NCBI GenBank assembly: GCA_026874595.1
Contig: CM049320.1
Location: 43,908,714 to 43,972,713, forward strand
Direction of reading: 5' to 3'
Source of the DNA: Sipunculus nudus
Taxonomy: Eukaryota > Annelida > Sipuncula > Golfingiida > Sipunculidae
DNA: 64,000 nt
Each line of letters starts with the position of its first letter. Positions within the stretch are counted from its first letter, which is position 1. The notes under the pieces are model-generated. The model was not told the DNA's origin, made no database searches, and saw only the letters and a list, made by a program, of their open reading frames with translations. Made by a program: the position numbers and the translations under genes. This document shows, in pieces, positions 1 through 12,864 of the stretch.

Positions 1-9
1 GACAACCAT

Positions 10-602
10 GGATACTTACATGCTTACAGAATCATCCATTCGATATATCGTAGGCAATATCAGATCTAGTAATAGATAAATCAGGAACAGTGTCATCATA
101 ATAGTGTCTCATGTATATTCATTACGATGCAAATAAAATGAATATGAATGAGGATCTAATATAAATGTGTTGTATACTTCATTTTCTTTCCAGCAATGTA
201 AAGTATAAGCTGAAAGTGTTGCTTTAATTAAAAAAGGCAGTATTGTAAATCTGTTCGAGATAAATGTGACATTTTGATCTAAATTATAGAAGTTTATGCA
301 GATTTATGCAAATAATCTCATTAAATATGCTAATTTCACTTGTGTATTTAGTAAATATATATTCTGCTATGAAAATTACATAGAAAATCACGGACACTTA
401 CATGCTTAAAAATCATTCATTCGATATATTGTAGACAATAACAAATCCAGTGACGGATAAATCAAGAACACTGTCATTATGGTAGTGTCCCATGAATATT
501 CATTAAGTCGCAAATATGATGAATAATAATGATTATCCAACATAAATATAATGAATATTTCATTTTCCTGTCCAGCAAGGTAAAGTTTAAGCTGAAAGTG
601 TG
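10..602. repeat. Diverged tandem duplication (about 380-bp offset)
   Basis: The stretch from about 10 to 225 recurs at about 391-602 with substitutions and small indels. Both copies contain ACTTACATGCTTA, then CATTCGATATAT, then a GATAAATCA(G/A)GAACA block, a TATTCATTA block and TCCAGCAA(T/G)GTAAAGT followed by AAGCTGAAAGTGT. The spacing is about 380 bases, so this is an old two-unit direct duplication. It has no coding potential in either copy. Confidence 0.75.
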
Positions 603-610
603 TATTTGAT

Positions 611-3100
611 AAATATTAGAGGACTGTGAACATGTTTGGGGTAAAAAATGTGAATTTTTACTAGAAAAATTGCATATATTTGCATACAGCCAAATATGCA
701 TACAATTTTGTGTATGGAAAATATGATTAAAAATATATATCTTTCTTCTGATGCATTTTGATGTTTATTTCATCCTTTTATATTAAAAACAAAACAAGGT
801 TTGGTCTTCTTTGTAAATTTCATAATTACTGTAAATTACCCATGGTTGCCATGGAAAAAGCTAGGCTGATATTTTGCCTGAAAGCTACCACTCCCAAACT
901 CTATCATGCATTTTTTTTAAATCTATGGATCAATGCCTTTAGAAAATAATTATGATAGCAATTGCCTCTCTTTTGGTACTGGTGAAATTAGACCAAATCC
1001 TGTTTGATTTATGTAATTACTTTTCCTTGTCAATGCATGCGGCCATAGACTTATTCTCGAAAATCCTAGCAAAGTTTGCTAATCAAACCAGAAGAAAATA
1101 TCTTTCTCTTTTTTATTTAGACGAGTAATAAAGTTAAAAAAATAAATAAAAACATTGTGTCTTATCACTGGGAAGATAAATAGTAAAATAGTATAAAATA
1201 GGAGTAATTAGTGATTACCGGAGGAGCATTCATAATCATTTAGATAAAATTACTCGAAACACATTACCAGTATTTATTTTCATATTTCGAAAGGAACGCT
1301 GTAATGTAAGCTATATATATATCCTTTTCAGGATTCGTAATATTTTCAACGGAAAGACATTAATACTTGTTTGCCTTTCCGCAGAAAACATTGCCTTTCT
1401 GCTAAATATGCATCCTACATCCATATCAAACTCTCAGTCACACTTAAATGCAAAATAACTGAATGTGTTTTATAGTAACACTGTTATATAAAAAACACGA
1501 TTGTGCAGTGCAAAAATGGGAAAATATAGATAGGAGATGAGACCTAAAAGTATAAGAAATTATAGGCCATTTTAAAAGGAAAATATAGGGAGTATAGGGA
1601 GTCGGGGGAAGACTACATGTAAAATATTTCGTTTCTGTGTCATTTGTTAATTGTTACTAACGTTATTACTACATATATTATTATTACTATTATAACTATT
1701 AATTTTGAAAATATCCAGGCGTTCACCTTTCCTACGGATTGGTATACAAAATGAAAAAAATAGTTTTCGTGCACGTGTTTGGCTGTCTGAGACATACAGG
1801 CGGAAGTGCGTTTTTTCTACTCCTACTCTTTCTGGTTGCTTTAAACCCCATGGAGAATGAATTTTAAATACAGGTTTCCAAAATTGACCATGTGATTACG
1901 ACAGGAATTACAAAAGTTACACTGATATATCTATGTAATGTCAATTAAATTTAAAACTTTCATAAATTAAGTGGAAACTGTTTTCACCTGCATAATGGAC
2001 GAGCCATGCGCGTTGGCATCTATTGCTTTATTTAATCTCATGTTGAGGCCTGCTGATTTATTGAATTAATCTCTTGTTATTTCTAGTTCGCAAATCTACG
2101 TACGTCATAAGAAAATTCTTTGACACTGATCAAAAGATATAACGCAAAGAATTAGGTTCAAATCTATGGATTATAACGCGGACCATATTAGATGCTATAT
2201 AATAATAATTCGTGTTAAGGGTAATTAATATTACATGTACATTTATTTTCCAGTTAGCGAGACAGTTATAAGAAAAACGCACAGCCCTCGGTCTGATATT
2301 GGGGACCAATGTAAAATATAACCCGGAACGTTTATATCCTGGTCACACAGGGTATTTGTTGTCACGAGTAATGAAAAATAGGTAAATGATGCCGTATTAC
2401 ATTTGTCACATAGTTAAAATGTCCAGTGAAATGGCTAGACAAGGAAATAACACTGAGAACTTGGAAAGACAATTTATTGGTGGCCGCGCCTGTCCGCGTT
2501 AAGGGAGATTGGTACCTTGAAGAAAGCTGCGCATCCGCGTTTAGGGAGAACCCCCGGTGAACCCCTCGGGCTGATACAGAACACGTGGCTGTATTTATTT
2601 TCCCTAAATAACATCTATTAAACACCTGAGGTTCAGGCCTCTTTCAAATAATTTTTAAAATAAATTCTGATATTAAACTTTGTTTTACCTGAGAATTTCT
2701 TGTTTCTTCAGTCAAACTAGACCAAGAAGAAGGGGGCTTGTGTATCTCCTTTTTTAACCATCCTGGCCTGAATGCAGTGCAGCCCAAAATACCCCATCGA
2801 GCAGTCCCAAACAAGCATTTGGACAACATCTCCGAGATTGGCCACAGATTAAAAAAAAAAATTGACCAATACCGTCAATTTCATTGGAGATTATGCTTAA
2901 CATACTTAAAAATCAAACAATATGGGGTGTTTTTGATGCTCCACCACATGATGGCTAGAGCCAACCAGAGAGACCCAGACCATTCACTACTCTCCTTCAG
3001 GTCAGGGCTTGGTGGCCCAAGGTCATGTAAACAAATAGGACCACGTGACCTACACTACAGAAAACCGGGACTGCCTAAAACGCGTGTACGCGGTTTCTTC
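611..3100. other. AT-rich non-coding stretch, no gene recognised
   Basis: No reading frame here looks like an exon; the longest open stretches have no domain-like sequence or convincing splice sites. The DNA is strongly AT-rich except for a small CpG-containing patch at about 2480-2590, where CCGCGTTAAGGGAGA and CCGCGTTTAGGGAGA form a short direct repeat. I see no RNA gene. Confidence 0.5.
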
Positions 3101-3147
3101 CACCAAAGCAATTAAGTGCCGAAAAAGGCAACAGTACGTGAAGTGCT

Positions 3148-3183
3148 ACTGGCCTATCCTGGCAGCTGCCAGGATAGGTCAGT
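3148..3183. repeat. 36-bp near-perfect palindrome
   Basis: The left arm ACTGGCCTATCCTGGCAG meets the right arm CTGCCAGGATAGGTCAGT at 3165/3166. The inner 26 bases are a perfect palindrome and one mismatch occurs in the outer arms. Fragments of the same motif recur just downstream (AATAGGCCAGTACTGGAG, 3190-3207, and GGACAGGCCAGTACTGGAG, 3245-3263). A related inverted copy lies at 5522-5580. Confidence 0.9.
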
Positions 3184-3369
3184 GCCAGAATAGGCCAGTA
3201 CTGGAGCCAGGCGTTACCCCTCACTAAATGGTGTGCTTGCTCAAGGACAGGCCAGTACTGGAGCGGGGGGTTCAAGCTATTTGAGCAATTAGCAATAAGT
3301 CAAATGTGCAATATGTATACTTTATATGATCTAATTAACCATGTCAAGTGAAACCCACTGAAACTATAG

Positions 3370-3590
3370 TAACCAGGGCAGACAGAGGGAGAGAGATGGA
3401 GCTGTGTGTATATAGATAAATATATATATTGACAGAGAGATAGAAACAGAGGAAGAGATCGAGAGACAGAAGGGGATAGAGCTAAACATTATATCAGAGG
3501 GAGAGAAAGAGGGAGAGAGACAGAGTGAAAGAGCCGTGTGTATATTGATAAATATATATATTGACAGAGAGAGATGGAGAGACAGAATTA
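3370..3590. repeat. Purine-rich GAGA tract with a 131-bp tandem duplication
   Basis: The top strand is almost all purines in blocks of GAGAGA, GACAGAGA and GGGAGAGA. A unit beginning GTGTGTATAT and running through GATAAATATATATATTGACA occurs at about 3404 and again at about 3535, so the tract contains an approximately 131-base duplication. It is followed by a (TA)n run at about 3608-3642. Confidence 0.7.
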
Positions 3591-4879
3591 AGGGGATACA
3601 AATATATACCTATATATATATATATATATATATATTTATTTATTTATTTGCATATATCTATTGTGGACTGAAAGTGTCACATGCTTTAATTTGAATAGGA
3701 ATTCCCTCATACGTAGAGCCCTTGGGGTCACGTGATTTCACTGCAGCCCGGTATGAAAATAAGCCTAAACCCGAGAATACACTTCGTCGAAAGTGCGATG
3801 TTCCTTGTGACTAAATGACTCACTGTCGCATTACATAATTGATATATGTAAATGTCATAATTCAGAAGAACCGATTTTGTTATTGGTTGCTTTATATTTT
3901 CTAGGACCGATAATCTAGACATTTTTAAATTATTTGATACTTGTCGAACATGTATGATATGGAGGCTGCTGTCAAAGCTGACATCGTGTCCCACGGGTAG
4001 GCCTACATACTAGGTTAACACAAAAATTTCAGAAATCAAGATGTACTGACAAAAATATTCTGAGTAAAGTTTCAGTAATAAATAAAGTTCGATTTTTTAA
4101 AAGAACTTGTGATGTCTAGTCGTTTGATACTTGCCTAACAATTTTATTAAGCCTATAAGGCAGTGCCGGCCGTAGATTTTCCCGGCTAACATGCAATATC
4201 GTTCCACTGCTATGCCTATCATAAATGATACGGAAATGTCACATTTAGTTTCAGTTACTGATTGTTTTAGTTTTATTGGGAAAAGAAATTTGGATTTTTA
4301 TTGAATTCCTTTCATGCTTGTCAAACAATAATTTAATATTACCACGCCGTTAACAGACTTTAACAAACTGAGTTAAATAACGTCGTACTTTCTGTATAGC
4401 CTAGCTTTCTTTGTAACATTAATCGACGGCGAATAAAACCTTGCGTCAATGTTTGTCTTTTTACGTAAACGGAGTTGTTCAAAAGTTTGGATACTGACTT
4501 GCCACTTTGAATGGCACCAGCTGCATGTCGTGTGATTCCTCAATCAGCAAGAAAGATAATTGTGTGTCAGCAATTTGCAGTCTATACATGGTCATCTATG
4601 TGTAATGTTTATACTGCCTGATTCATGAATTTCCTAGGTTTCATTTTGTGACTTCAGAATTAACATTGATGACATGTAATATATGTAACGATTCCAGCCT
4701 TTATAATAATTTTTATTCAAAATGCGCAAAACTTACAACATTCATATTACATTGTTTATTTTAACATAAAATTTTGCTTCGAAGAACGTGTCCCCACCTG
4801 ATTTTGGTTTGTCCCCAGAAATTACATCAAGGAGCCTGGTGTCCCTTTGCTTTTCATGCCCAGGAGCAACACTGTAGAA

Positions 4880-4991
<112 letters not shown>

Positions 4992-5521
4992 GTACATGCA
5001 AAAGTGAGTTACAAAACCTCGAACCAGATTAAGTAATTAGCAAGAGCTGTGATAAGCCGTAGAACTGTAGCCTTTGTTTTTGTGAACATGTGATGAAGGA
5101 CCCATCACAAATCTCACTGGAGGCACGGTGATCCTCAAACTCTCACTCCCACTTTCTCTCTATCTCTTCAGGTGAAGAGAGAGAGAGGGCTGTGGATGCA
5201 ATCAGCATGATTGAGTGATCAGACCTACTCTAACCAGATTAAGTTCTAAAAAATTCTAAGAATTTGGTATTAATAATGGTAATTATATCATTATAAATTG
5301 TGGAAAATAATATAAAATAATATAGAAATTATGTCCAAAGAGTAAAGAAAGTGTTTTACATGCATGGTTCAGAATGAATGCACAGGTTGGAAATAACTTT
5401 GTAAGAATGGAGGCTAAGACTAATTAACCTGTGCTAATTAATTGTGTATATACAGATACTCTTCTGTCATCCCTTGGGCAAACAGAGGGTAGCTGGTAGA
5501 GGCCTGACTGACCTTTTTACA

Positions 5522-5580
5522 GGACTGGTCTATCCTGGCACTGGCCTATCCTGGAAGGTGCTAGGATAGGCCAGTAGCAC
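5522..5580. repeat. Hairpin related to the 3148 palindrome, in inverted orientation
   Basis: CTGGCCTATCC and GGATAGGCCAG form an 11-bp stem with a 12-base loop. The right flank, read on the minus strand, starts GAAGTGCTACTGGCC. This is the same 21-base run that begins at 3140, so the two sites form inverted repeats about 2.4 kb apart. They could be the ends of one old element, but no target duplication was recognised. Confidence 0.7.
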
Positions 5581-5604
5581 TTCGGACCCTTATCGTAAAA
5601 GGCG

Positions 5605-5745
5605 GGCGGCCAGATTTTGCGGACGGTACGTGATCGTCATATTACCCAGTTTCTTTTAGATTACTTAAAATATGCTATGTCACCTATTCAGCGCATTTAA
5701 AAAAGAGCACAAGATCGTACGTAGCTCCAGTCCCATTAGTAATAT
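5605..5745. repeat. Dispersed segment, also present at 7977-8065
   Basis: GATTTTGCGGACGGT, followed by a GTCAT block, CTTTTAGAT, then AATATGCTATGTCAC and finally AGTCCCATTA, occurs here. A shortened version is found at 7977-8065 with ATTTTGCGGACGGT, GTTCGTCAT, CTTTTAGAT, ACATGCTAGGTCAC and AGTCCCATTA. The shared order shows a dispersed repeat of unknown class. No coding content was seen. Confidence 0.6.
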
Positions 5746-6014
5746 TTAATTAAAGAAGCAGGAGGAACTATGCGGGAGAAGAAAGCAAACTATCAATCAT
5801 TTAATTTAAATCATAAAACAAGCTGGCCAAATTTTAAATTCATATAAAGAAAACAATTTATCACTAATATTGTTTCTTAAAGCACATGAAAGGTGGAACC
5901 ATTTGTCACAATTGTCACATATAGAACCATATGTCAGCTATAGGCCTAAGTGCAGTACATATCGATATATCAGAGAATGATGATGAAGTGAGGTAGTATA
6001 ATGTGGAATATATA

Positions 6015-7271
6015 CTGTGGTTGTCTTCATATTTGCGGTGGTTTCAAATTCGCGATATTCGCGGTCGCTTCCTGACCGCGAAAATGAAACCGCGCAGTTT
6101 TGAATGCACATATACCAAACCATAATCTTTAATTTCAGAAGCTGCCGATAGTTTGCGACAGTTGATATTTATCTTCAGCTACGTAGTGGTTGTCCATCGA
6201 GCCTGGTGCATATACGATAAATGATTCAGGGAGAATGCTGGGCCCATTTTAAATAATATCGGTTGGCTTTGATGCAAAAAACCGGGACCCTTTGCAGGTG
6301 CGTGCTAACTCCGGCGGACGCGCCCGGCAGTTGTTCCTTTCCCCCGGAACATGACTGGAAAGTGTCAATGCCCGCTGGGCAGTAATATTTAAAAATTACG
6401 TGTATGTGTGCCATGTTAGATGACATCCAGTGCCGCTTAAAAATGAATATTGAGTAGAAGGTACTCGTTCACATTGTGCCGTATTTAGTCATGTTAATGA
6501 ATAAAATTTTCCACTAAAGTAGTGAACATAACCGCTAGGGTTGCGCCACCTTGTAATTGTATAAAAGACTAATTCTGTGAAATCATGACGCGCAAAACGA
6601 TGTATGATTGGCTAGTGATGACGTGAGTTTTGAATATATTTGAAAGGTCGCAGTTCATTTTGGGGCCAAAGTGCCTTAAAACAGTGGAATATTATGTTTT
6701 GCTTCAGATTTTAACTGTGAGAAACTGAATACGGTTCCTTCTTCCACCTATATGGAAGTAATTAGCAACATATATAAATGGCATTCAAATTATTCTGGGC
6801 ACATCCCTGCCTTTGATACTGAAACAAGGGGGCTACCTACAGGCGTCCCTTGTTGGTTGAGCAGGTGATTACAACTCGACTTTTAATTAACAGTAGTAAG
6901 ATACCCTTATCAAGACAGTTTCCCTAAACAAACTTAATATACCGTTTTGTAGTTACAGGGTGGTTTCTCGACACACCTTAATAACATTTGAGTTGTTTTT
7001 AATGAGCCTCGGCCCTGAACTAATTACAGCCAGCGGGGTCAATGCCTCCCGCAGGCGTCGGCTCAGCCGTCTGTGAATGTTCGAACATGCGATATCCGGA
7101 CAGAGAAATAGGAGACCTAGATAATAGTGAAATCACCGGTAAATGAAACTAATTTTGATAATGCAATATACTACTAGACCAATGATAGAGCGCGAAAAAG
7201 GAACCCCGTGAAACTTTTAAAAACATAAAAACCGCGAAAATTCAGCCCCGCCAATATAAAGGCAACCACAG
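6015..7271. mobile_element. MITE-like element with CTGTGGTTG inverted ends and TA flanks
   Basis: The left end CTGTGGTTGTCTTCATAT and the reverse complement of the right end, CTGTGGTTGCCTTTATAT, are matching terminal inverted repeats. Both ends are flanked by TA (6013-6014, 7272-7273), as expected for Tc1/mariner-type targets. CG-rich subterminal blocks (ATTCGCGATATTCGCG, ACCGCGAAAAT) occur at both ends. A shorter relative lies at 60264-60690. There is no transposase frame, so it is non-autonomous. Confidence 0.7.
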
Positions 7272-7560
7272 TAATTTTATAAAGATTAATGGCAAAATTT
7301 CATATATTTTCCTGTTGCTTCAAGTTAGTAGAGCAACAATCCAGGATTAATGCCACCCATATAAGAAGTAATCATGATGTAAACTGGTACCAGTTCTATA
7401 TATTTATTGAACTTTACTGGAATTAAATTATTACAATATTTAAAAAATATAACTTCCTGTCTAAATTGGTAGGCTAATATTAGAAATATCAATCGATCAA
7501 TTGCATTCGTCTACGAAATATAGCTGCTTAATTTTCAAAATGGTGTTGCTCATCAGACTA

Positions 7561-7561
<1 letters not shown>

Positions 7562-7592
<31 letters not shown>
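7562..7592. repeat. (TC)n microsatellite
   Basis: An uninterrupted run of TC dinucleotides. Confidence 0.9.
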
Positions 7593-8065
7593 AAAAGTAT
7601 TAAACACGACATCGAAGCACTAAAAATGACATATAGGGTTACTTTAAATTAGGTAAATAATACGTAGCTTGTTATAACAAAAAGCTATTTGAAACGCGTA
7701 TACTTACCGGATCATTGTCTCCAGATTCAGTCATTTTCAGACATATAATTTTAACATGTTTGACGATTTTTCCGCCATATTGGTGATGTACAGATGTTAT
7801 ATTCCTATGAACATTGGGAAAATATATTGTTGATGTTATCCTCCGCATAAATAAAATAAAGTTCATACAAACAAATTCAATTTACAAAAACGTTTCCAAC
7901 AAAAATTTTTTTTAGCTGGCCGGACGTTGTTGACGCATTTTAGGCACTTGTTTAGGTAGGCGAAACTGCGTGCACGCCAGCGATTTTGCGGACGGTGTTC
8001 GTCATGCTTTTAGATATAAAACTGAAAACATGCTAGGTCACACCCCCCTTCGGTAGTCCCATTAC

Positions 8066-9040
8066 TTCCACAAAGTGCTGGGCTCTGCATTTCTCACTGC
8101 ATGTTACCAGTTACATATTTCAGTACGTCGGTCTAAACCATCCAAGGGCAGACTTTATGGAATCTTGTCGGAATCAGCTTCAGCATGAGGTTTCGGTAAC
8201 ATCTACTGTCCACAGGGAACACAAGGTATACATATGTGGGGTCCTACTAAATACCGGAAATATCCCAGCATACTGCGGAATGGCAAAATAAATGCGTAAA
8301 TTCTTCCAATATTTCACAAACAACAAGATAAGTAATGATATGTTGGCCGTGTTATTAGGAGTTTGTGACATAGGAAACGTTTTCAAACTTTATTCCAATT
8401 ATTTTCAAGTTTACTGAAACAGTTCATAAAATCTGAAAACAAGGCCCTGTAACCATTCACAGTTGGAGTTAGACCATGGAATTTTTTACCCTTTCTGAAA
8501 GTAGACAAATTCAGCGACACCCATTGCCTGGGTGTCAGGAGACCATTTGCAATTTTTATCTGTTTTTTTTTTTTTATTTTTTTTATAAAAAAAATACCCT
8601 GTATAAACTCTTGTTTAACATTCATATTATTTTGATAATTTTTGGAATATATTACGATAATGAGGGGTATTCTGGGATATATAGGGGTATTCTGGTATGA
8701 AGTAGGACCTATATACATGTTTAACATTTTATCTGTTTTAAAACTCAACACTGATCAAGCCCAGTTGTTTATTGATTATTTGACACACATCACAGGCCAC
8801 TTGGTAAAAGCAGTGCGTAACGTTTCACCACAGCTAAAGTCTAGGTCAGTGAGAGTTTACCCTATGCCTATGGGTAGAATGGCTTCGCTTCTTGGACTGA
8901 TTTGTCCTTATACATACGGGCACATACTTCTGTGTAGTTTGAAGACCTCTAAATACCTCATACAGTATTACAGATGTTAAGACTTCATTTGGACCAAAAT
9001 GATAAGCTCAATACGTTACTCTTATGAAAGGCCATCCACA
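8066..9040. other. AT-rich stretch without a recognisable gene
   Basis: Several overlapping open frames occur on both strands (for example 8383-8751 on the minus strand). They overlap each other and span poly-T runs and low-complexity Lys/Tyr-rich or Phe-rich stretches. No splice-bounded exon or known domain was found. Confidence 0.5.
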
Positions 9041-9051
9041 TAACATATAAC

Positions 9052-9140
9052 AGGCTTGTTCATGTCTGCGTGATGAACATACAGAGGCAGATCAAGAATT
9101 TTGTAAAAAGGGGGGGGGGGGGGGGGTGGGGGGGAGGCAC
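9052..9140. repeat. Isolated M1-like unit and a poly-G run
   Basis: ATAACAGGCTTGTTCATGTC followed by TGCGTGATGAAC (9057-9088) is a diverged single unit of the 37-bp minisatellite that starts about 740 bases downstream. It is followed at about 9110-9135 by an almost pure G run. Confidence 0.6.
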
Positions 9141-9819
9141 AAGTGTAAGACAGCATTTTAGCCCTTACTTAAATAGGAACTAATCTCTATAAAAAAGGAA
9201 CAGATATTACAAGGCCATGTAGCAATGTTTTATTATTTATAGCCTTTATTTTCCAAATCCATTTCTAATACTATAAATTGTGATTTAGATTATGTATCAT
9301 GGATTCTTGTTTGCCGTTGTTTCATGTATAAATCTTGATCACAAGGACAACTCTGGAAATAAGTTTGTTTATTAAACTTTTTACTGTTATCCTTGGTTAT
9401 GTCAAAGATACTGTACATTTTTTTTATTGTACTTTGAGTTTGAATGCATGAATCTGACTACCTAAATTAAATCGATCAATCAATCATGTGATCATTTGGC
9501 CATATATGCTAGATATAGCAGCTTATAAGCCTGGAGCATATAAGACCGTTTAAAAAATATAAAAATTGGGTCTGTTGGCCCAAATTAGGGGAAAAAATAA
9601 AAATTTCCAATTACATCTTGTAATATAACTGCCACATAACTTATCAGAGTAAACAAGATATGAGTCACGTCTGACAGTCAATTGACCAACAGATAACACT
9701 ACATTTCCAGCCATGGAGATATTATTGGAAATGGTAATAGAAAGGGGATAACCTTGATATAAAATCTTTTATGACATTGATAGATAAAATACCTTTTTTA
9801 TTGAAAGTTCTTGTCTGCA

Positions 9820-11990
9820 TTCAGTATAATATAACTGAGTTCAGTATAACAGACTGGTTCATGTCTGCACAATGAGTTCAGTATAACAGACTGGTTCATG
9901 TCTGCACAATGAGTTCAGTATAACAGACTGGTTCATGTCTGCACAATGAGTTCAGTATAACAGACTGGTTCATGTCTGCACAATGAGTTCAGAATAACAG
10001 ACGTTCATGTCTGCACAATGAGTTCAGAATAACAGACTGGTTCATGTCTGCACAATGAGTTCAATATAACAGACTGGTTCATGTCTGCACAATGAGTTCA
10101 GTATGACAGACTGGTTCATGTCTGCACAGTGAGTATAGTATAACAGACTGGTTCATGTCTGCATGCATAATGAGTAAAGTATATCAGACTGGGTCACATC
10201 TGCACAATGAGTATAGTATAACAGACTGGTTCATTTCTGCACAATGAGTATAGTATAACAGACTGGTTCATGTCTGCATGCATAATGAGTTGAGTATATC
10301 AGACTGGGTCACATCTGCTCAATGAGTATAGTATAACAAGACTTGTTCATGTCTGCATAATAATTATAGTATAACAGACTAGTTCATGTCTGCATAGATT
10401 TTATAATATAACAGACTGGGTCATGTCTGCACAATGAGTAAAGTATAACAGACTGGTTCATTTCTGCATAATAAGTATAGTATAACAGACTAGTTCATAT
10501 CTGCATAGATTTTATAATATAACAGGCTGGTTCATGTCTGCATAATGAGTATAGTATAACAGACTGGTTCATGTCTGCATAATGAGTATAGTATAACAGA
10601 CTGGTTCATGTCTGCATGCATAATAAGTATAGTGTAACAGACTAGTTCATGTCTGCATAGATTTTAAAATATAACAGACTGGTTCATGTCTGCATAATGA
10701 GTATAGTATATCAGACTGGTTCATGTCTGCAAAGTATTTTTAATATAACAGACTGGTTCATGTCTGCATAATGAGTATAGTATAACAGACTGGTTCAAAT
10801 CTGCATATTGAGTATAGTATAACAGACTGGTTCATGTCTGCATGCATAATAAGTAAAGTATAACAGACTAGTTCATGTCTGCATAGATTTTATAATATAA
10901 CAGACTGGTTCATGTCTGCATAATGAGTATAGTATAACAGACTGGTTAATGTCTGCATAATGAGTATAGTATAACAGACTGGTTCATGTCTGCATGCATA
11001 ATAAGTAAAGTATAACAGACCAGTTCATGTCTGCATAGATTTTATAATATAACAGACTGGTTCATGTCTGCATAATGAGTATAGTATAACAGACTGGTTA
11101 ATGTCTGCATAATGAGTATAGTATAACAGACTGGTTCATGTCTGCATAGTGAGTATAGTATAACAGACTGGTTCATGTCTGCATGCATAATAAGTAAAGT
11201 ATAACAGACCAGTTCATGTCTGCATAGATTTTATAATATAACAGACTGGTTCATGTCTGCATAATGAGTATAGTATAACAGACTGGTTCATGTCTGCATA
11301 ATGAGTATAGTATATCAGACTGGTTCATGTATGCAAAGTGTTTATAATATAACAGACTGGGTCATGTCTGCATGCATAATGAGTATAGTATAACAGACTG
11401 GTTCATGTCTGCATAATGAGTATAGTATAACAGACTGGTTCATGTCAGCATGCATAATGAGTATAGTATAACAGACTAGTTCATGTCTTCATAGATTTTA
11501 TAATATTACAGACTGGTTCATGTCTGCATAATGAGTATAGTATAACAGACTGGGTCATGTCTGCATAATGAGTATAGTATAATGGACTGGTTCATGTCTG
11601 CATGCATAATAAGTATAGTATAACAGACTAGTTCATGTCTGCATAGATTTTATAATATAACAGACTGGTTCATGTCTGCATAATGAGTATAGTATAACAG
11701 ACTGGTTCATGTCTGCATAATGAGTATAGTATAACAGACTGGTTCATGTCAGCATGCATTATGAGTATAGTATATCAGACTAGTTCATGTCTGCATAGTG
11801 TTTATAATATAACAGACTGGTTCCTGTCTGCTTAATGAGTATAGTATCTGGTTTATGTCTGCATGAATAATGAGTATAGTATAAGAGACTGGTTCATGTC
11901 TGCATAATGAGTATAGTATAAGAGACTGGTTCGTGTCTGCATGCATTATGAGTATAGTATAACCGACTGGTGCATGCCTGTATAGTGAAG
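9820..11990 (+). repeat. Minisatellite M1, 37-bp unit, about 58 copies
   Basis: The unit carries the core ATAACAGACTGGTTCATGTC followed by TGC and a variable linker. Three linker types alternate: ATAATGAGTATAGT, ATGCATAATAAGTAAAGT and ATAGATTTTATAAT. From about 10.6 to 11.7 kb the types follow one another in a recurring order, giving a higher-order unit of about 150 bases. Each core contains CAGAC and GTCTG separated by eight bases, so every unit could fold a small hairpin. Two more units lie at 17785-17852 just upstream of a coding exon, which suggests that the array expanded inside an intron. Confidence 0.95.
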
Positions 11991-12860
11991 CCAGACTTAT
12001 TTAATTTTTCATTTTTCAGACCCTCCGATCCTAAGTTGTGGCAATTTGGAAAATGAATAAAAGCAGTGTCCCTGTCGTTATTTTTTTGCCGCCGTTATAA
12101 AATGTGTCCATGAGTCGTAATATAAATCCCCTAAAAATGTAGGCCTAAACTCGCAGTCACCTTGTACAAAATGCGACCTACACGGTTGAGTCGGTCTTTT
12201 TTTAAGTCACAGCATTTGCCATGCCCATGGTTAGTTAAACATTTCCTCTTGTCTTTCTCAAGACGACCTAAAATATGAGGATCTGTGGAGAGAAGGATTT
12301 GCATCGGAGGTCTTCCTTAAGTCGAACCGTCCAAATATTCTCCTTCCCACTTTCACGCTTCATCACTACCTTACCCGATTTCAGTTTTATGTTTTAAACA
12401 GTTCCTTCTTGTAATGATTGACCGCTTACTTTCGAAAACATTAAAGGTGCAGACCGTAGCCTGTTACATTATATCAGCAGGGATTGTAATATCTTTCCAC
12501 AAGGTGTCCGAAAATTTCTGGCTTTTGACTGGTTCTGCCGAGCTCAGTTTCGGATGCAACCTCCCCGCAGGGTCACGAACTATTGTGACATTCTTGACAT
12601 CGCGCAGAAAATCCTGTACGGGTAATCTTTAGGCCGAAGGCGGAAAAAGTAAACTTATAGTCGAACTCTTAGTTTTAATGGCTGCGAACATGTGACTACG
12701 AGGTTGTGATTATGGAAATTCTGGATGTAATCAGCTACTTTCGGTAAATTGGATAACAGATCGCCGTGTGTGTGCTTGTTGCATCGCATTTGTGAGCACT
12801 GGAATTGTTGCACACGGTCCATATCCCGCCTAGCCCATAAGAATGAACTCCTCAATTGCT
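11991..12860. other. Unique sequence between M1 and the first A element
   Basis: A good acceptor-like site (TTTTTCATTTTTCAG, ending near 12019) follows the minisatellite, but all three phases downstream stop within 45 bases. If it is used, it starts a non-coding exon. The stretch also contains GACGACC/TCAAGACG blocks with more CpG than the surroundings. I assign no gene. Confidence 0.4.
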
Positions 12861-12864
12861 TTTT

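Noticed and set aside
8383-8980. Overlapping 112-122 codon frames on both strands
   Set aside because: They overlap, run through poly-T/poly-A and have no conserved motif.
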